From positions 3,363,501 through 3,427,500 of the forward strand of contig CP130629.1 of NCBI GenBank assembly GCA_030644725.1: a stretch of 64,000 bases of DNA. The letters run 5' to 3'. The DNA is from Candidatus Electrothrix communis. Its GTDB lineage: Bacteria > Desulfobacterota > Desulfobulbia > Desulfobulbales > Desulfobulbaceae. Below, in pieces: positions 1 to 8,102 of this stretch (position 1 is its first letter; every line of letters begins with the position of its first letter). The translations under genes were made by a program, and so were the position numbers. Below the pieces are notes generated by a model, which ran no database searches, was not told the origin of the DNA, and saw nothing but the letters and a program-made list of their open reading frames with translations.

Positions 1-288
1 TAATCCAAATCCAGGGGAGTTGGCAGAATCTTGACAAGGGGGCATGACCTGTGTACTATGATTTTTTGTTGGCAGGATGTTGTCTCATGATGGGGAGACG
101 TGTCGATAAAAATATTTTTTTCTCTCGACATGATAATGCTTTGCATGCCGTTCGTTAGGAAGTGGTGTGCGAGGGGACCTGTAGAGCAGGAGTACTTTGC
201 AGTGGCAGCTTGATGGATAGATCATGAAAAATATCATTTTGGACTTTATCTTGCAAAAAGATAAGTAATTCGAGATAGAGGTGCCATA
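1..288. other. Leader region without a recognisable gene
   Basis: No convincing coding region is seen. It holds a near-consensus sigma-70 promoter at 31-59 and a short GTCTC/GAGAC hairpin around 80-98. It may be the leader of the small gene at 289 or a short non-coding transcript. Confidence 0.4.
31..59 (+). promoter_or_regulatory. Putative sigma-70 promoter
   Basis: TTGACA at 31-36 and TACTAT at 54-59 are separated by exactly 17 bases. It reads toward the small gene at 289, more than 200 bases downstream, leaving a long leader. Confidence 0.45.
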
Positions 289-423
289 ATGAATCTCCGT
301 GATGCTATCCGTATTTTAATGCTGAGTCCTATGTATTTCCGGTTACCGCTCCCTGAGCGGCTCAAACTGGTTAAGGAGTACTGTCAGGTGATGAACAGTA
401 CTAGCCTTTCTCCGCGCCATTAG
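289..423 (+). CDS. Small hypothetical protein (44 aa)
   Basis: A 44-codon frame beginning MNLRDAIRILML and ending SPRH. A GAGG sequence lies 7-8 bases before the ATG. The product is predicted to be mostly helical and basic, with a leucine-rich N-terminal half followed by PERLKLVKEYC, which looks like a folded mini-protein rather than random translation. I do not recognise a family. It precedes the acetolactate synthase-like gene by about 140 bases and could be its short upstream partner, but nothing shows a functional link. Confidence 0.4.
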   Translation: MNLRDAIRILMLSPMYFRLPLPERLKLVKEYCQVMNSTSLSPRH

Positions 424-565
424 ATAAGTACTCCTTGAACGATCACTACGCTTCAGTGCAAGCGGGCTACCTCTCTGGATAATTCTACAAATTCACAGAA
501 ATGATTGCTGTTGTCGGCTTTCCTCTTTTTTCCTCTTTCCACCTCTTTCATGGAGAAGATGTATA

Positions 566-2212
566 ATGAACGGCGCAGAACTCATGGTCAAATGCCTAGA
601 GAATGAAGGAGTTGAATACATCTTCGGTATTCCTGGAGAAGAAAATCTTGCCTTTCTGGAGGCCCTGCGGTCCTCTTCCATTAAACTGATCCTGACTCGG
701 CATGAGCAGGCTGCCGGATTTATGGCAGCAACCTATGGCCGAATCACCGGTAAACCAGGCGTTTGCATTGCCACTCTCGGGCCAGGGGCGACAAATTTTG
801 TCACCAGTGTATCCTATGCCTTCCTAGGCGGCATGCCCTGTCTGTTCATCACCGGCCAGAAGCCAATCAAAAGCTCCAAGCAGGGACGATTTCAGATCAT
901 CAATGTTGTCTCCATGATGGCCCCTATCACCAAGATGACCCGCCAGATCGTCGGGGCCGACTCCATTGCCACCTTGGTTCGCGAGTCGTTCCGGGTTGCT
1001 GTCCAGGAGAAATCCGGGCCGGTTCATCTGGAACTGCCTGAGGATATTGCGGCTGAACAGACCAGGGTCACCCCCTTTCCTCTGACACCCATCCGAAAGA
1101 AACTTGCCTCAAATGAGTCTTTTGAAGAGGTGGCGGAAATCATCAAGAAGGCAAAAAATCCCCTCCTGCTGATTGCGGCGGCCAGTAACAGGCATCATCA
1201 GGCCGGTACCGCGCTTGAGCATTTTATTGAGCAAACCGGGATCCATTTTTTCTCCACCCAGATGGGCAAGGGCGCAGCCAATGAATTCCATCCTCGTTGC
1301 CTGGGAACAGCCGCCCTTTCTGACCATGATTATCTCCACTGTGCTATCGGAAAGGCAGATGTTATCATCAATGTCGGGCATGATATTGTTGAAAAACCGC
1401 CGTTTTTCATGCAAAGAAACGGGCTTGTCGTTATTCATATCAACTACTTTCATGCTGTTTTTGACGAGGTCTATTTTCCGCAACACGAGGTGATCGGTGA
1501 TATTGCGGACTCCATGCAACGTTTAGCTGCTCTTATTACCCCGAACTCCCTTGGTGGAGACGGCTATTTTAATCTCCTGAAGAAAGAGATTGATAAGCAT
1601 GTGTATAAACGCACCTTGCCTGCCACCTTCCCCTATACCCCGCAACAGCTGACTCGGGTTCTGCGTGAACTCATGGATAAGGATTCCATCCTTTCTCTGG
1701 ATAACGGGATGTACAAGATATGGTTTGCCCGCAACTATCGCTCCACGAATTCACATTCCGTGCTGCTTGATAATGCCCTGGCCACTATGGGGGCTGGCCT
1801 GCCAGTGGCCATTGCCGCCAAGATGCTCTTCCCGGAAAAGAAGGTGGTTGCTGTCTGCGGTGACGGCGGCTTTATGATGAATTCCCAGGAGATGGAAACC
1901 GCTATCCGCCTTAAGCTGGATCTGGTCATCCTCCTGATCCGTGATGATGCCTTTGGTATGATTAAATGGAAACAGGGAGGCATGGGCTTACCCGCCTTTG
2001 GACTCGATTTCGGCAACCCGGATTTTGTCAAGTATGCGGAGAGCTACGGGGCACGGGGTTACCGGGGTGTGAATCAGGAGCAGCTTGCGGAAGTGCTGGA
2101 GCATTGTCTCGACACGCCCGGAGTGCATCTGATAGAGTTGCCCATTGATTATGCGGAAAATGAATCCGTATTGACTGAAGAGCTGAAGCGCAAAACCTGT
2201 TTGCTGGGCTGA
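566..2212 (+). CDS. Acetolactate synthase-like TPP enzyme (catabolic AlsS type)
   Basis: Thiamine-diphosphate enzyme of 548 residues, the usual length for an acetolactate synthase catalytic subunit, which joins two pyruvates to form acetolactate and CO2. The N-terminal PYR domain has the activating glutamate in TRHEQAAGFMA (about residue 47). The C-terminal PP domain has GDGGFMMNSQEME, the start of the GDG-TPP motif. Its end (DFGNPDFVKYAESYGA, then LPIDYAENESV) resembles catabolic AlsS/BudB more than anabolic IlvB. The second half of the TPP motif reads RDDAFGM where many relatives have an Asn pair. Start ATG follows a GGAGAAG ribosome site. No ilvN small subunit or alsD decarboxylase is adjacent, so the product could feed either branched-chain amino acids or acetoin; other TPP decarboxylases cannot be excluded. 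Confidence 0.8.
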   Translation: MNGAELMVKCLENEGVEYIFGIPGEENLAFLEALRSSSIKLILTRHEQAAGFMAATYGRITGKPGVCIATLGPGATNFVTSVSYAFLGGMPCLFITGQKPIKSSKQGRFQIINVVSMMAPITKMTRQIVGADSIATLVRESFRVAVQEKSGPVHLELPEDIAAEQTRVTPFPLTPIRKKLASNESFEEVAEIIKKAKNPLLLIAAASNRHHQAGTALEHFIEQTGIHFFSTQMGKGAANEFHPRCLGTAALSDHDYLHCAIGKADVIINVGHDIVEKPPFFMQRNGLVVIHINYFHAVFDEVYFPQHEVIGDIADSMQRLAALITPNSLGGDGYFNLLKKEIDKHVYKRTLPATFPYTPQQLTRVLRELMDKDSILSLDNGMYKIWFARNYRSTNSHSVLLDNALATMGAGLPVAIAAKMLFPEKKVVAVCGDGGFMMNSQEMETAIRLKLDLVILLIRDDAFGMIKWKQGGMGLPAFGLDFGNPDFVKYAESYGARGYRGVNQEQLAEVLEHCLDTPGVHLIELPIDYAENESVLTEELKRKTCLLG

Positions 2213-2255
2213 GCATACCGGGCAGGCACAGGAACCGCCCCTTGTATTATCTGTC

Positions 2256-2328
2256 GTAGGGGTAAACCTGTGTGTTTACCCTTGCCGCCATTCAGAAAAT
2301 AAAGGGCAGACACTGAGGCCTGCCCCTA
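2256..2328. repeat. Palindromic intergenic repeat with two hairpins
   Basis: GTAGGGG at 2256-2262 and CCCCTAC at 2322-2328 bound two stem-loops, GGGTAAAC/GTTTACCC (2260-2281) and GGGCAG/CTGCCC (2304-2325). It lies between converging genes and resembles REP-type extragenic palindromes; a hairpin with the same CCCCTAC edge occurs at 57725-57749. Confidence 0.5.
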
Positions 2329-2393
2329 CAGCATGTACCGAAAACGGGAAACTTATTTTTCCTGCATTCGTATAATAAACCCCTTGTACCTGA

Positions 2394-3200
2394 TTAAAAG
2401 AGCTCTCCGCTGGAATGCCGGATAATCAATTGGTGAAACATTTCCACCATGCCCCGTCCTATCATATACACGGATTCCACATTGGTGTTTTCCGAGACCT
2501 TGCTGTCAAAGAGGATATTCAGCTTTGAGGGGAAGGATTCTTCAGATTCCCAGTAATTGATCAAAAAAGGAACCTTGGGCAAGGGGTAGAGGATACGCGC
2601 CTTGTCAGCCTCGGTTTCCCGGACCTCTTCAGCCTCAAAAAGATCCAGGATTTCAAAAAAAAGTTCTGTGTGTTCATCGACCAGCTGTTGCATGGACTCT
2701 TCGCAGCGATGGGCGAAAAAACGTTCCTTCCCGCCAGCATCCTTGAGAGCTGGAAAGTCAATCCATTCTCCTGCCGGTTGCAAGCCCTTGCTTTGCAGCA
2801 GATAGTGGAGGATGGGAATATGCACCCAATTATTGCAGTGGCATTCCGAAGCCATCCCTCCCTGAGCATCAATCCAGAAATATTTTCCCAGGCATTTTAT
2901 GCCCACGGTTTCTTCTTTGAGGGGCAGGTCCAGCCTGCTGGCAATATCGCTGAGATCGTGTTGGTCGATCTCCTCCTGCAATGAGGCAAGATAGGCGTCC
3001 TGCTCTTCTTTCATGGATTTTTTCTGGACGATCCCGCCAGAAAGATCGTTGATTTTTTCCGTGCTCAGCAGGGGGCAGTCGCTGAGCTTTTTCTGGCCCT
3101 GAATGACGGCAACGGAAAAGGCCATGCAGGAGGGAAGCAGGCAGCGGCGGCAGTTGGATTGGTCCAGGTGTTTATAGAGTTCCAGGGGGGTTTTGATCAT
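2394..3200 (-). CDS. DUF3786 protein with N-terminal Fe-S motif
   Basis: 268-residue cytoplasmic protein. Cysteines 17, 20, 25 and 42 form C-x2-C-x4-C-x16-C, the four-cysteine [4Fe-4S] motif known from corrinoid/Fe-S proteins and RnfB-like subunits. The rest matches my recollection of the DUF3786 family, found mainly in anaerobes, whose biochemical role is unknown; FWIDAQGGMASECHCNNWVH in the middle is rich in possible metal ligands. It stands alone on the minus strand, convergent with the acetolactate synthase-like gene. The ATG at 3200 has only a weak ribosome site. An electron-transfer or corrinoid-related role is inference from the cysteine motif. Confidence 0.65.
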   Translation of the reverse strand: MIKTPLELYKHLDQSNCRRCLLPSCMAFSVAVIQGQKKLSDCPLLSTEKINDLSGGIVQKKSMKEEQDAYLASLQEEIDQHDLSDIASRLDLPLKEETVGIKCLGKYFWIDAQGGMASECHCNNWVHIPILHYLLQSKGLQPAGEWIDFPALKDAGGKERFFAHRCEESMQQLVDEHTELFFEILDLFEAEEVRETEADKARILYPLPKVPFLINYWESEESFPSKLNILFDSKVSENTNVESVYMIGRGMVEMFHQLIIRHSSGELF

Positions 3201-3359
3201 AACGTTATTTTAAAATGATATTTCTCAGCAGAAGCGTCTCTTTATCGGGTACTATCGGCTGCAATCTATGCAGGAGTTCGGCCATAACAGAATCTGTTCA
3301 ATAGGGCCTATTTAACAAGCCCTGTTCAATAAGCCCAGTCAAAAAAGGACATTTTCTCT

Positions 3360-3435
3360 TCAGACAAAGGGCAGTACGATAAAATAAAATCCCAAACCAG
3401 TGGTCACCACGCCTGCCCCCTTCCTGAACCAGCTC
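3360..3435 (-). pseudogene. Duplicated 3' fragment of the ccdA-like gene
   Basis: About 75 bases match the last codons and stop of the CcdA-like gene (6985 to about 7058) in the same orientation, with roughly nine differences including a one-base indel that breaks the frame. Nothing upstream of it continues the gene. It is a non-functional remnant, about 2.6 kb from the intact copy, on the far side of an IS. Confidence 0.75.
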
Positions 3436-3461
3436 GTAATCCGATTTTTGCCCTGTCTCTA

Positions 3462-3491
3462 GGACTCGAACCTGTAATCTCCCTCTGAAAC
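3462..3491. repeat. tRNA-T-arm-like repeat, copy 1
   Basis: Thirty bases containing GGACTCGAACC, the complement of a tRNA T-loop core. They match 4031-4060 at 24 of 30 positions. No acceptor, D or anticodon arm could be folded around it. Confidence 0.4.
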
Positions 3492-3984
3492 ACCCAACAG
3501 AACGTTTTTTTTTGAACTACCTGTAATTACTGCAAGTCACATTATGAGGTTTACGGCGTGAGAGGACGTGAAGGAGAAAGCATTCAGATAGTTTTACCCG
3601 GTTTCCCGCCGCTTGAAACTGATCCGCATTGATTCGTCCGCAGCCCGCAAGCCTGCAATCAGCCTTCTGAACGCGGTTTGATTTTGGTCTGTGATACCGG
3701 CGTGGGTACATTTCATCCTATCGGCAGCATTTTTCTGTTTACTTTTCATTCAATATGGTTAAGTGTTGATTCAGACAGAATGATGACTCTGTTTTTCATG
3801 TATGTCCGTTTAATATCTTGATAAGCGGAAAGAATGCAGGTTGTGAGTAATATAGGGAATATATGGACTTGATTTTCCATGTTTAGTGCTTGAATATCAG
3901 CATAGGTGGAAAATGCGGTAATATATTACTGTCAATATCATGGAAAAGTTTCCACTTATTAATACTGTTATGTGAAATAAAATA

Positions 3985-4020
3985 GGGCTGCCAGCTTATG
4001 CCGGTGGCCCCATTTTTGTT
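3985..4020 (+). terminator. Rho-independent terminator-like hairpin
   Basis: An 11-base stem with one mismatch (GGGCTGCCAGC with GCCGGTGGCCC, loop TTAT) is followed by CATTTTTGTTTT. No gene is recognised directly upstream, so it may end a non-coding RNA or be left over from lost sequence. Confidence 0.45.
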
Positions 4021-4030
4021 TTGGCTGTTG

Positions 4031-4060
4031 GGATTCGAACCTTCGATCCCCCTCTGTAAC
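4031..4060. repeat. tRNA-T-arm-like repeat, copy 2
   Basis: Second copy of the 30-base repeat, with GGATTCGAACC at its start. The neighbouring bases cannot form a T stem, so this is not a functional tRNA gene. Confidence 0.4.
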
Positions 4061-4264
4061 CCGCATGGCTGCGCGGTCTGAAAACGGTCTTTGATACTAA
4101 AGAGGGTACTTCTTTAACGGGTACCAACTTAAGCCGGGACAAAATGAACCTCGTCCCAAAAAATCATAACCTGAAATATCGTTTTTGATTGCCAGAAGTC
4201 TATGAAAAATAAGTTTATTGAAAAAATACTTTAACTGCTCGTAAAAAAATAGCATATTTCCGTT

Positions 4265-5077
4265 ATGAAAGCATTAACGGAAAAAATACGATCTATCGGT
4301 GGCAGAGTTTTTGCGGCTCTGGGGAAGTCAGACAAGCTTACCTACGAACAACTGGCAAAAGAAGCGAATACAAGCAAAAGTAGTGCGTTTCGACAAGTTA
4401 AAGGAATTCAAAGAAGAAATATCTATCCCGAATCTGTTTTGTGGGAACATGAAGAGGGGTATGAGTGGATTCGCAGGCATTTTTTTGCCACCTTGTTGAT
4501 ATTCGGTGTGCAACATGGAATAGGAGCGGACACCCTTTCCGAATATTTCAAGGTGCTTCGACTCGACACGCATATCGGGGTATCACCCACGCCTATACGA
4601 ACCAGACTCTCTCAGCTTCAGGATGCAATTATCAGGTTTCAAAAAGAAGTTGAACAAAATTATAAAGATGTATTCAAAGAGGTGATCGGTGCGGCGGACG
4701 AAACATTTTTCTGCAATGCACTCATTCTGGTATTTATGGACCTGTCATCGGGTTATTTAATTTTAGAGGATGTCGCTGATGACAGAAGTTTTGATACCTG
4801 GTTTAAAATGTTGGAACCACGCCTTGAGGAGTTAGGTGTACACGTTCAGCTGATGGTATCTGATCGAGCTAAAGCGTTAATAAAGTTGGCTGTGGTCGGG
4901 CTTAAATGTGATCACAACGCTGATATTTTTCACGGCTTGCACGATATCAGTAAATGGATGGGCTCAACTTTAGGCCGCCGTAAGAGCACGACGAAAAGAC
5001 AGTTGGATAAGTGCGAGTCAAGTCTTGAAAAAGCTGAAAAAGAGGAGCAAACAAAAAAATTGTGGCCTCCAAAGTGA
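4265..5077 (+). CDS. Transposase frame A of IS copy 1
   Basis: 270 residues. The N-terminal part is a helix-turn-helix-like region (LTYEQLAKEANTSKSSAFRQ, about residues 21-40). GAADETFFCN (D about 144) and VSDRAKAL (D about 200) are the first two acidic residues of a DDE nuclease; the third is in frame B. It ends in a Lys/Glu-rich coiled-coil stretch and a stop just after the slippery site. It starts at an ATG after the left inverted repeat. On its own it would lack the catalytic glutamate and might act as a regulator. Confidence 0.8.
   Translation: MKALTEKIRSIGGRVFAALGKSDKLTYEQLAKEANTSKSSAFRQVKGIQRRNIYPESVLWEHEEGYEWIRRHFFATLLIFGVQHGIGADTLSEYFKVLRLDTHIGVSPTPIRTRLSQLQDAIIRFQKEVEQNYKDVFKEVIGAADETFFCNALILVFMDLSSGYLILEDVADDRSFDTWFKMLEPRLEELGVHVQLMVSDRAKALIKLAVVGLKCDHNADIFHGLHDISKWMGSTLGRRKSTTKRQLDKCESSLEKAEKEEQTKKLWPPK
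5053..5059 (+). promoter_or_regulatory. Candidate -1 ribosomal frameshift site
   Basis: In the zero frame the codons are ACA-AAA-AAA, giving the canonical X-XXY-YYZ heptamer A-AAA-AAA. A slip of -1 continues as ATT-GTG-GCC, exactly entering frame B, and would give a fused transposase of about 542 residues with all three acidic residues. The same site is present in copy 2. Confidence 0.65.
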
Positions 5078-5892
5078 AGCAGGTCGAAGAAGCACGGGCT
5101 CAAGACCAAAAAGCCACGCAAGATCTGGATAACTACCGTGGAACAATAAGGAAAATATCAAAAACGGTGCATCCGTTCAAACTGGACGACAATAAACCGC
5201 AAGATTCTGCAAACGTTGCAAAAGAGCTGCGAGAGCAAGCCAAGAATATTGAAACGCTGGCCTGCAAACAAGGTATTAACGACAATACCGGCGTTATGAA
5301 GAAATTTAAGAATCAAATAAAAGAATTGGTCCCATCAATTGATTTTTGGTGGTTGTATGTGTTCACTAACCTGATAGGGCTGGGAAAGAGGAGCAAGGAA
5401 CTGCTGGATTGGGCAATGTACCATCTTTTGCCTACGGTGTATTGGTACAATCAGGCAAGAAAAACTAAGAACCCAACCCTTCGAAAAGAATATGAAAAAG
5501 TATGGGAAAAAGCTTTGGTCGTCTTTCAGGCGCATGCCTTGACTGGAACATTTAGCGAGGATGAGATTTTCTTTTGGCAAAATTGGGCCGAGGAAATGGT
5601 GGGAAAATTTCATCGAGCTTCCTCTGCTGTCGAAGGACGTAACGGATTCTTGTCACAAATTCATCATAATAATAGAGGATTGAATTCAAATCGTCTCAAA
5701 TCGCTTACCGTTATGCATAATTATTTCACAAAACGCTCAGATGGCAGTACAGCAGCGCAACGATTGTTTGGTGAAAAGCCACCGGACTTATTTGAATGGT
5801 TGCTGCACCAAGTGGGCGAGTTGCCCCTGCCTCGTAAGCCGAGAAAACATGTCAAGAGTAACCCTTTGAATTTACTTTCTGTCCCGGCTTAA
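5062..5892 (+). CDS. Transposase frame B of IS copy 1 (DUF6399-like C-terminal part)
   Basis: 276 residues counted from GTG, which is probably only the frame entry after a -1 shift from frame A because no ribosome site precedes it. It carries [16 protein letters not shown] (about residues 183-198), providing the likely third catalytic residue (Glu) of the DDE triad, and the tail [20 protein letters not shown]. This resembles what I recall of DUF6399-type transposases; the family assignment is from memory. Its stop codon lies in the right inverted repeat. Confidence 0.75.
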   Translation: MASKVKQVEEARAQDQKATQDLDNYRGTIRKISKTVHPFKLDDNKPQDSANVAKELREQAKNIETLACKQGINDNTGVMKKFKNQIKELVPSIDFWWLYVFTNLIGLGKRSKELLDWAMYHLLPTVYWYNQARKTKNPTLRKEYEKVWEKALVVFQAHALTGTFSEDEIFFWQNWAEEMVGKFHRASSAVEGRNGFLSQIHHNNRGLNSNRLKSLTVMHNYFTKRSDGSTAAQRLFGEKPPDLFEWLLHQVGELPLPRKPRKHVKSNPLNLLSVPA

Positions 5893-6962
5893 GTTGGTAG
5901 CCTCCCCTTGTCTGTTTTTTTGAACGGAAAATATTTCTTCCTTATCCAAAGGGCAACATGCACCAAAGCAATCAGTACCGGCACCTCAACCAGCGGGCCG
6001 ATAACAGCAGCAAAGGCTTGGCCGGAATCAATACCAAAAACAGCGATGGCCACGGCTATCGCCAGTTCAAAATTATTGGAGGCCGCAGTGAAGGAGAGCG
6101 TTGCGGCCTGCTCGTAGGTGGCTCCGACCTTCATGGACATGAAAAAGGAGATCAGAAACATGACCAAAAAATAGATAGTGAGCGGAATGGCGATATGCAC
6201 CACATCCAGGGGAAGGCGAACAATATATTCTCCCTTGAGAGAAAACATGACCATGATGGTGAACAGCAAAAAGACCAGCGTCAGAGGGCTGAGTCTGGGC
6301 AGAAGTTTTTCCTGATACCAATCTTCGCCCTTGATTTTGATCCCGATAAAACGGGTGAGCATACCGGCAAGAAAAGGAATACCGAGATAAATAAAGACCG
6401 ATTCCGCAATCTGGCCCATGGAGATATTGACGACCGCGCCTGCAATACCGAACCATTTCGGTAAAACAGTGATAAAGAGCCAAGCATAAACCGAAAAAAA
6501 CAAAACCTGAAAAATGGAGTTAAAGGCTACCAGCCCGGCGCAGTATTCGGTATCGCCTTCAGCCAAATCATTCCAGACAATAACCATCGCTATGCAACGG
6601 GCCAGCCCGATAAGGATCAGGCCCACCATGTATTCATGCTGGTTGGACAGAAACGCAATGGCTAGGCCAAACATAAGCACAGGTCCGACAAGCCAGTTTT
6701 GCACCAGTGACAGGGCAAGTACCTTGAAATTACGGAAGACCTTATGTAATTTTTCATACTTAACCTTTGCCAGAGGAGGATACATCATCAAGATAAGTCC
6801 CACAGCAATAGGGATATTGGTGGTGCCGACCTGGAAGGAGTTGATCACATCTTTGATCTGCGGAAAAAGATAGCCGCTCATAACCCCGATCAACATGGCC
6901 AAAAATATCCAAAAGGTGAGAAAACGGTCAAGAAAGGAGAGTTTTTTATTCAAAGCACTCAT
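5889..6962 (-). CDS. acr3: Arsenite efflux permease ACR3
   Basis: Inner-membrane arsenite exporter of the bile/arsenite/riboflavin transporter superfamily, 357 residues with about ten hydrophobic segments. [12 protein letters not shown] near the N-terminus and [19 protein letters not shown] (with the conserved Cys of ACR3) are characteristic. It is the last gene of a minus-strand arsenic operon, 22 bases after the CcdA-like gene. Its 3' end has been cut by IS copy 1: the final residues RLPT and the TAA stop are encoded by the IS inverted repeat. The loss is confined to the cytoplasmic tail after the last membrane helix ([15 protein letters not shown]), so the protein may still work. Confidence 0.9.
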   Translation of the reverse strand: MSALNKKLSFLDRFLTFWIFLAMLIGVMSGYLFPQIKDVINSFQVGTTNIPIAVGLILMMYPPLAKVKYEKLHKVFRNFKVLALSLVQNWLVGPVLMFGLAIAFLSNQHEYMVGLILIGLARCIAMVIVWNDLAEGDTEYCAGLVAFNSIFQVLFFSVYAWLFITVLPKWFGIAGAVVNISMGQIAESVFIYLGIPFLAGMLTRFIGIKIKGEDWYQEKLLPRLSPLTLVFLLFTIMVMFSLKGEYIVRLPLDVVHIAIPLTIYFLVMFLISFFMSMKVGATYEQAATLSFTAASNNFELAIAVAIAVFGIDSGQAFAAVIGPLVEVPVLIALVHVALWIRKKYFPFKKTDKGRLPT

Positions 6963-6984
6963 ATGTATTTTCCAATTTCTTTAT

Positions 6985-7686
6985 TCAGACAAAGGGAAGG
7001 ACGATAAAATAAATCCCCAAACCAGTGATCACCACACCTGCCCCCTTCCTGAACCAGATGGTTCCTCGACCGAAGGAGGAATTTTCCAACAACCTTCTTA
7101 CCGTGGCTGTGGAGCTGCCTGCCACAGCGATGGGCAGGCAATGACCGATACCGAAAAGAATGATGAACAGTATCCCGGTGGCAATTTTTTCCTGAACAGT
7201 GATAACAGCGAGAATAGGGGCGATAAAACCAAAAGTGCAGGAGCCAGAGAGTATGCCGTAAACCAGCCCGAGAGTAAGGGCACCGGAAGAGCCCTTTAAC
7301 TGTAATTTCGACATGATGCTATTGCCGGGTATGGAGCATTTTGCCACGCCGAGCATATCAAGGGCCACCCAAAGCAGGATAACGCCGATAAGGATTGTCC
7401 AGTAGGAGCCGATATCACCCAGCATTCTGCCCAGCAGAGAGCAGATAATCCCCACTGCCGCAATGGTGATAAACAGGCCGACACTGAAGAGCACGGCAAA
7501 CTTGACGGCCCGCCTCCCTTCCACCAATTCGTCCTGACCACCCACATAGGCCACGATCAACGGAATTGAAGCGAGGTGGCAGGGGCTGAACAATACTGAA
7601 ACCATTCCCCAGAGCAGACAGCCCAAGGCGGCAATCCAGCCCCCGTTGGTCATCCAGCCGTTGATGGCGAGAAATACGCTATCCAT
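6985..7686 (-). CDS. CcdA/DsbD-type membrane thiol-disulfide transporter
   Basis: 233-residue protein with six predicted membrane helices. The two cysteines typical of CcdA proteins are present, C36 in LFSPCHLAS and C150 in LSGSCTFGF; in the family they carry reducing equivalents from cytoplasmic thioredoxin across the membrane. The ATG overlaps the stop of the upstream thioredoxin gene, so the two are translationally coupled. Being inside the arsenic operon, it probably keeps the exported thioredoxin partner reduced; this is inference. Its last ~75 bases are duplicated at 3360-3435. Confidence 0.82.
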   Translation of the reverse strand: MDSVFLAINGWMTNGGWIAALGCLLWGMVSVLFSPCHLASIPLIVAYVGGQDELVEGRRAVKFAVLFSVGLFITIAAVGIICSLLGRMLGDIGSYWTILIGVILLWVALDMLGVAKCSIPGNSIMSKLQLKGSSGALTLGLVYGILSGSCTFGFIAPILAVITVQEKIATGILFIILFGIGHCLPIAVAGSSTATVRRLLENSSFGRGTIWFRKGAGVVITGLGIYFIVLPFV

Positions 7687-8087
7687 TATTTCGCCTTGGC
7701 CGCTTGCTTGACACCCATCTTGGTTAATTGGCTGACAATGTCCTCTTCAGCCAGAAAGCCTTGGTGGCGATAGACCTCTTCGCCTTGTGCATCAAAAAAA
7801 ATCTGGGTCGGGATGGTGGATATCTTGAATTTCTCCCCTTGGCTCTTATCCTTCCAGACATCTATAAAGATGACGGCGGCCCGGCCTGCATATTCGGCGG
7901 TCATTTTTTTCAGGATCGGAGCCATCATCTTGCAGGGGATACATTTATGGGCACCCAAATCCACCAAGGTGATCATGCCGGGCACCGGAACCTCAGCAGG
8001 AGTATCCGATGCTGTCACCGAAATTGCCGGAAGAAGCAGAGAGAACAGGATCAGGTTGAAACAAATGAGTGAGGACACTCTCTTCAT
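7686..8087 (-). CDS. Exported thioredoxin-fold protein
   Basis: 133 residues with an N-terminal signal sequence or anchor (hydrophobic residues about 5-25, then VTASDTPAE), followed by a thioredoxin fold. The redox motif is C49-I-P-C52 in HKCIPCKMMAPILK, and the cis-proline is in STIPTQIFFD. It is presumably periplasmic and the natural partner of the CcdA-like protein whose gene begins at its stop codon. In the arsenic operon it may reduce thiols of arsenic-handling proteins; the substrate is unknown. Confidence 0.8.
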   Translation of the reverse strand: MKRVSSLICFNLILFSLLLPAISVTASDTPAEVPVPGMITLVDLGAHKCIPCKMMAPILKKMTAEYAGRAAVIFIDVWKDKSQGEKFKISTIPTQIFFDAQGEEVYRHQGFLAEEDIVSQLTKMGVKQAAKAK

Positions 8088-8102
8088 AGCGTTTTTACTC
8101 TT

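Larger units (their letters stand above)
3436..4118. other. Gene-poor stretch with a degenerate direct repeat
   Basis: No credible coding region. It contains the two tRNA-T-arm-like 30-base repeats described separately and a terminator-like hairpin at 3985-4020. It looks like a decayed junction between the duplicated ccdA tail and the insertion sequence. Confidence 0.5.
4119..5902 (+). mobile_element. Insertion sequence, copy 1 (1784 bp, two-ORF DDE transposase)
   Basis: Terminal inverted repeats of 23 bases with one mismatch lie at 4119-4141 and 5880-5902 (core TACCAACTTAAGCCGGGACA, perfect over 20). Inside are two overlapping frames joined by a -1 slippery site. A second copy at 22542-24324 differs by one base in length and appears otherwise identical, so at least one transposition is recent. 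Copy 1 has no target duplication: the eight flanking bases are TCTTTAAC on the left and TCCCCTTG on the right. Copy 2 has a perfect 8-bp duplication. The right end lies in the 3' end of the ACR3 gene. Confidence 0.93.

Noticed and set aside
3517-3711. 64-codon minus-strand frame in the decayed region
   Set aside because: Composition (many Arg, Cys, Asn) and absence of a ribosome site suggest chance.
4021-4090. tRNA gene
   Set aside because: Only a T-loop-like core is present; acceptor, D and anticodon stems cannot be formed.
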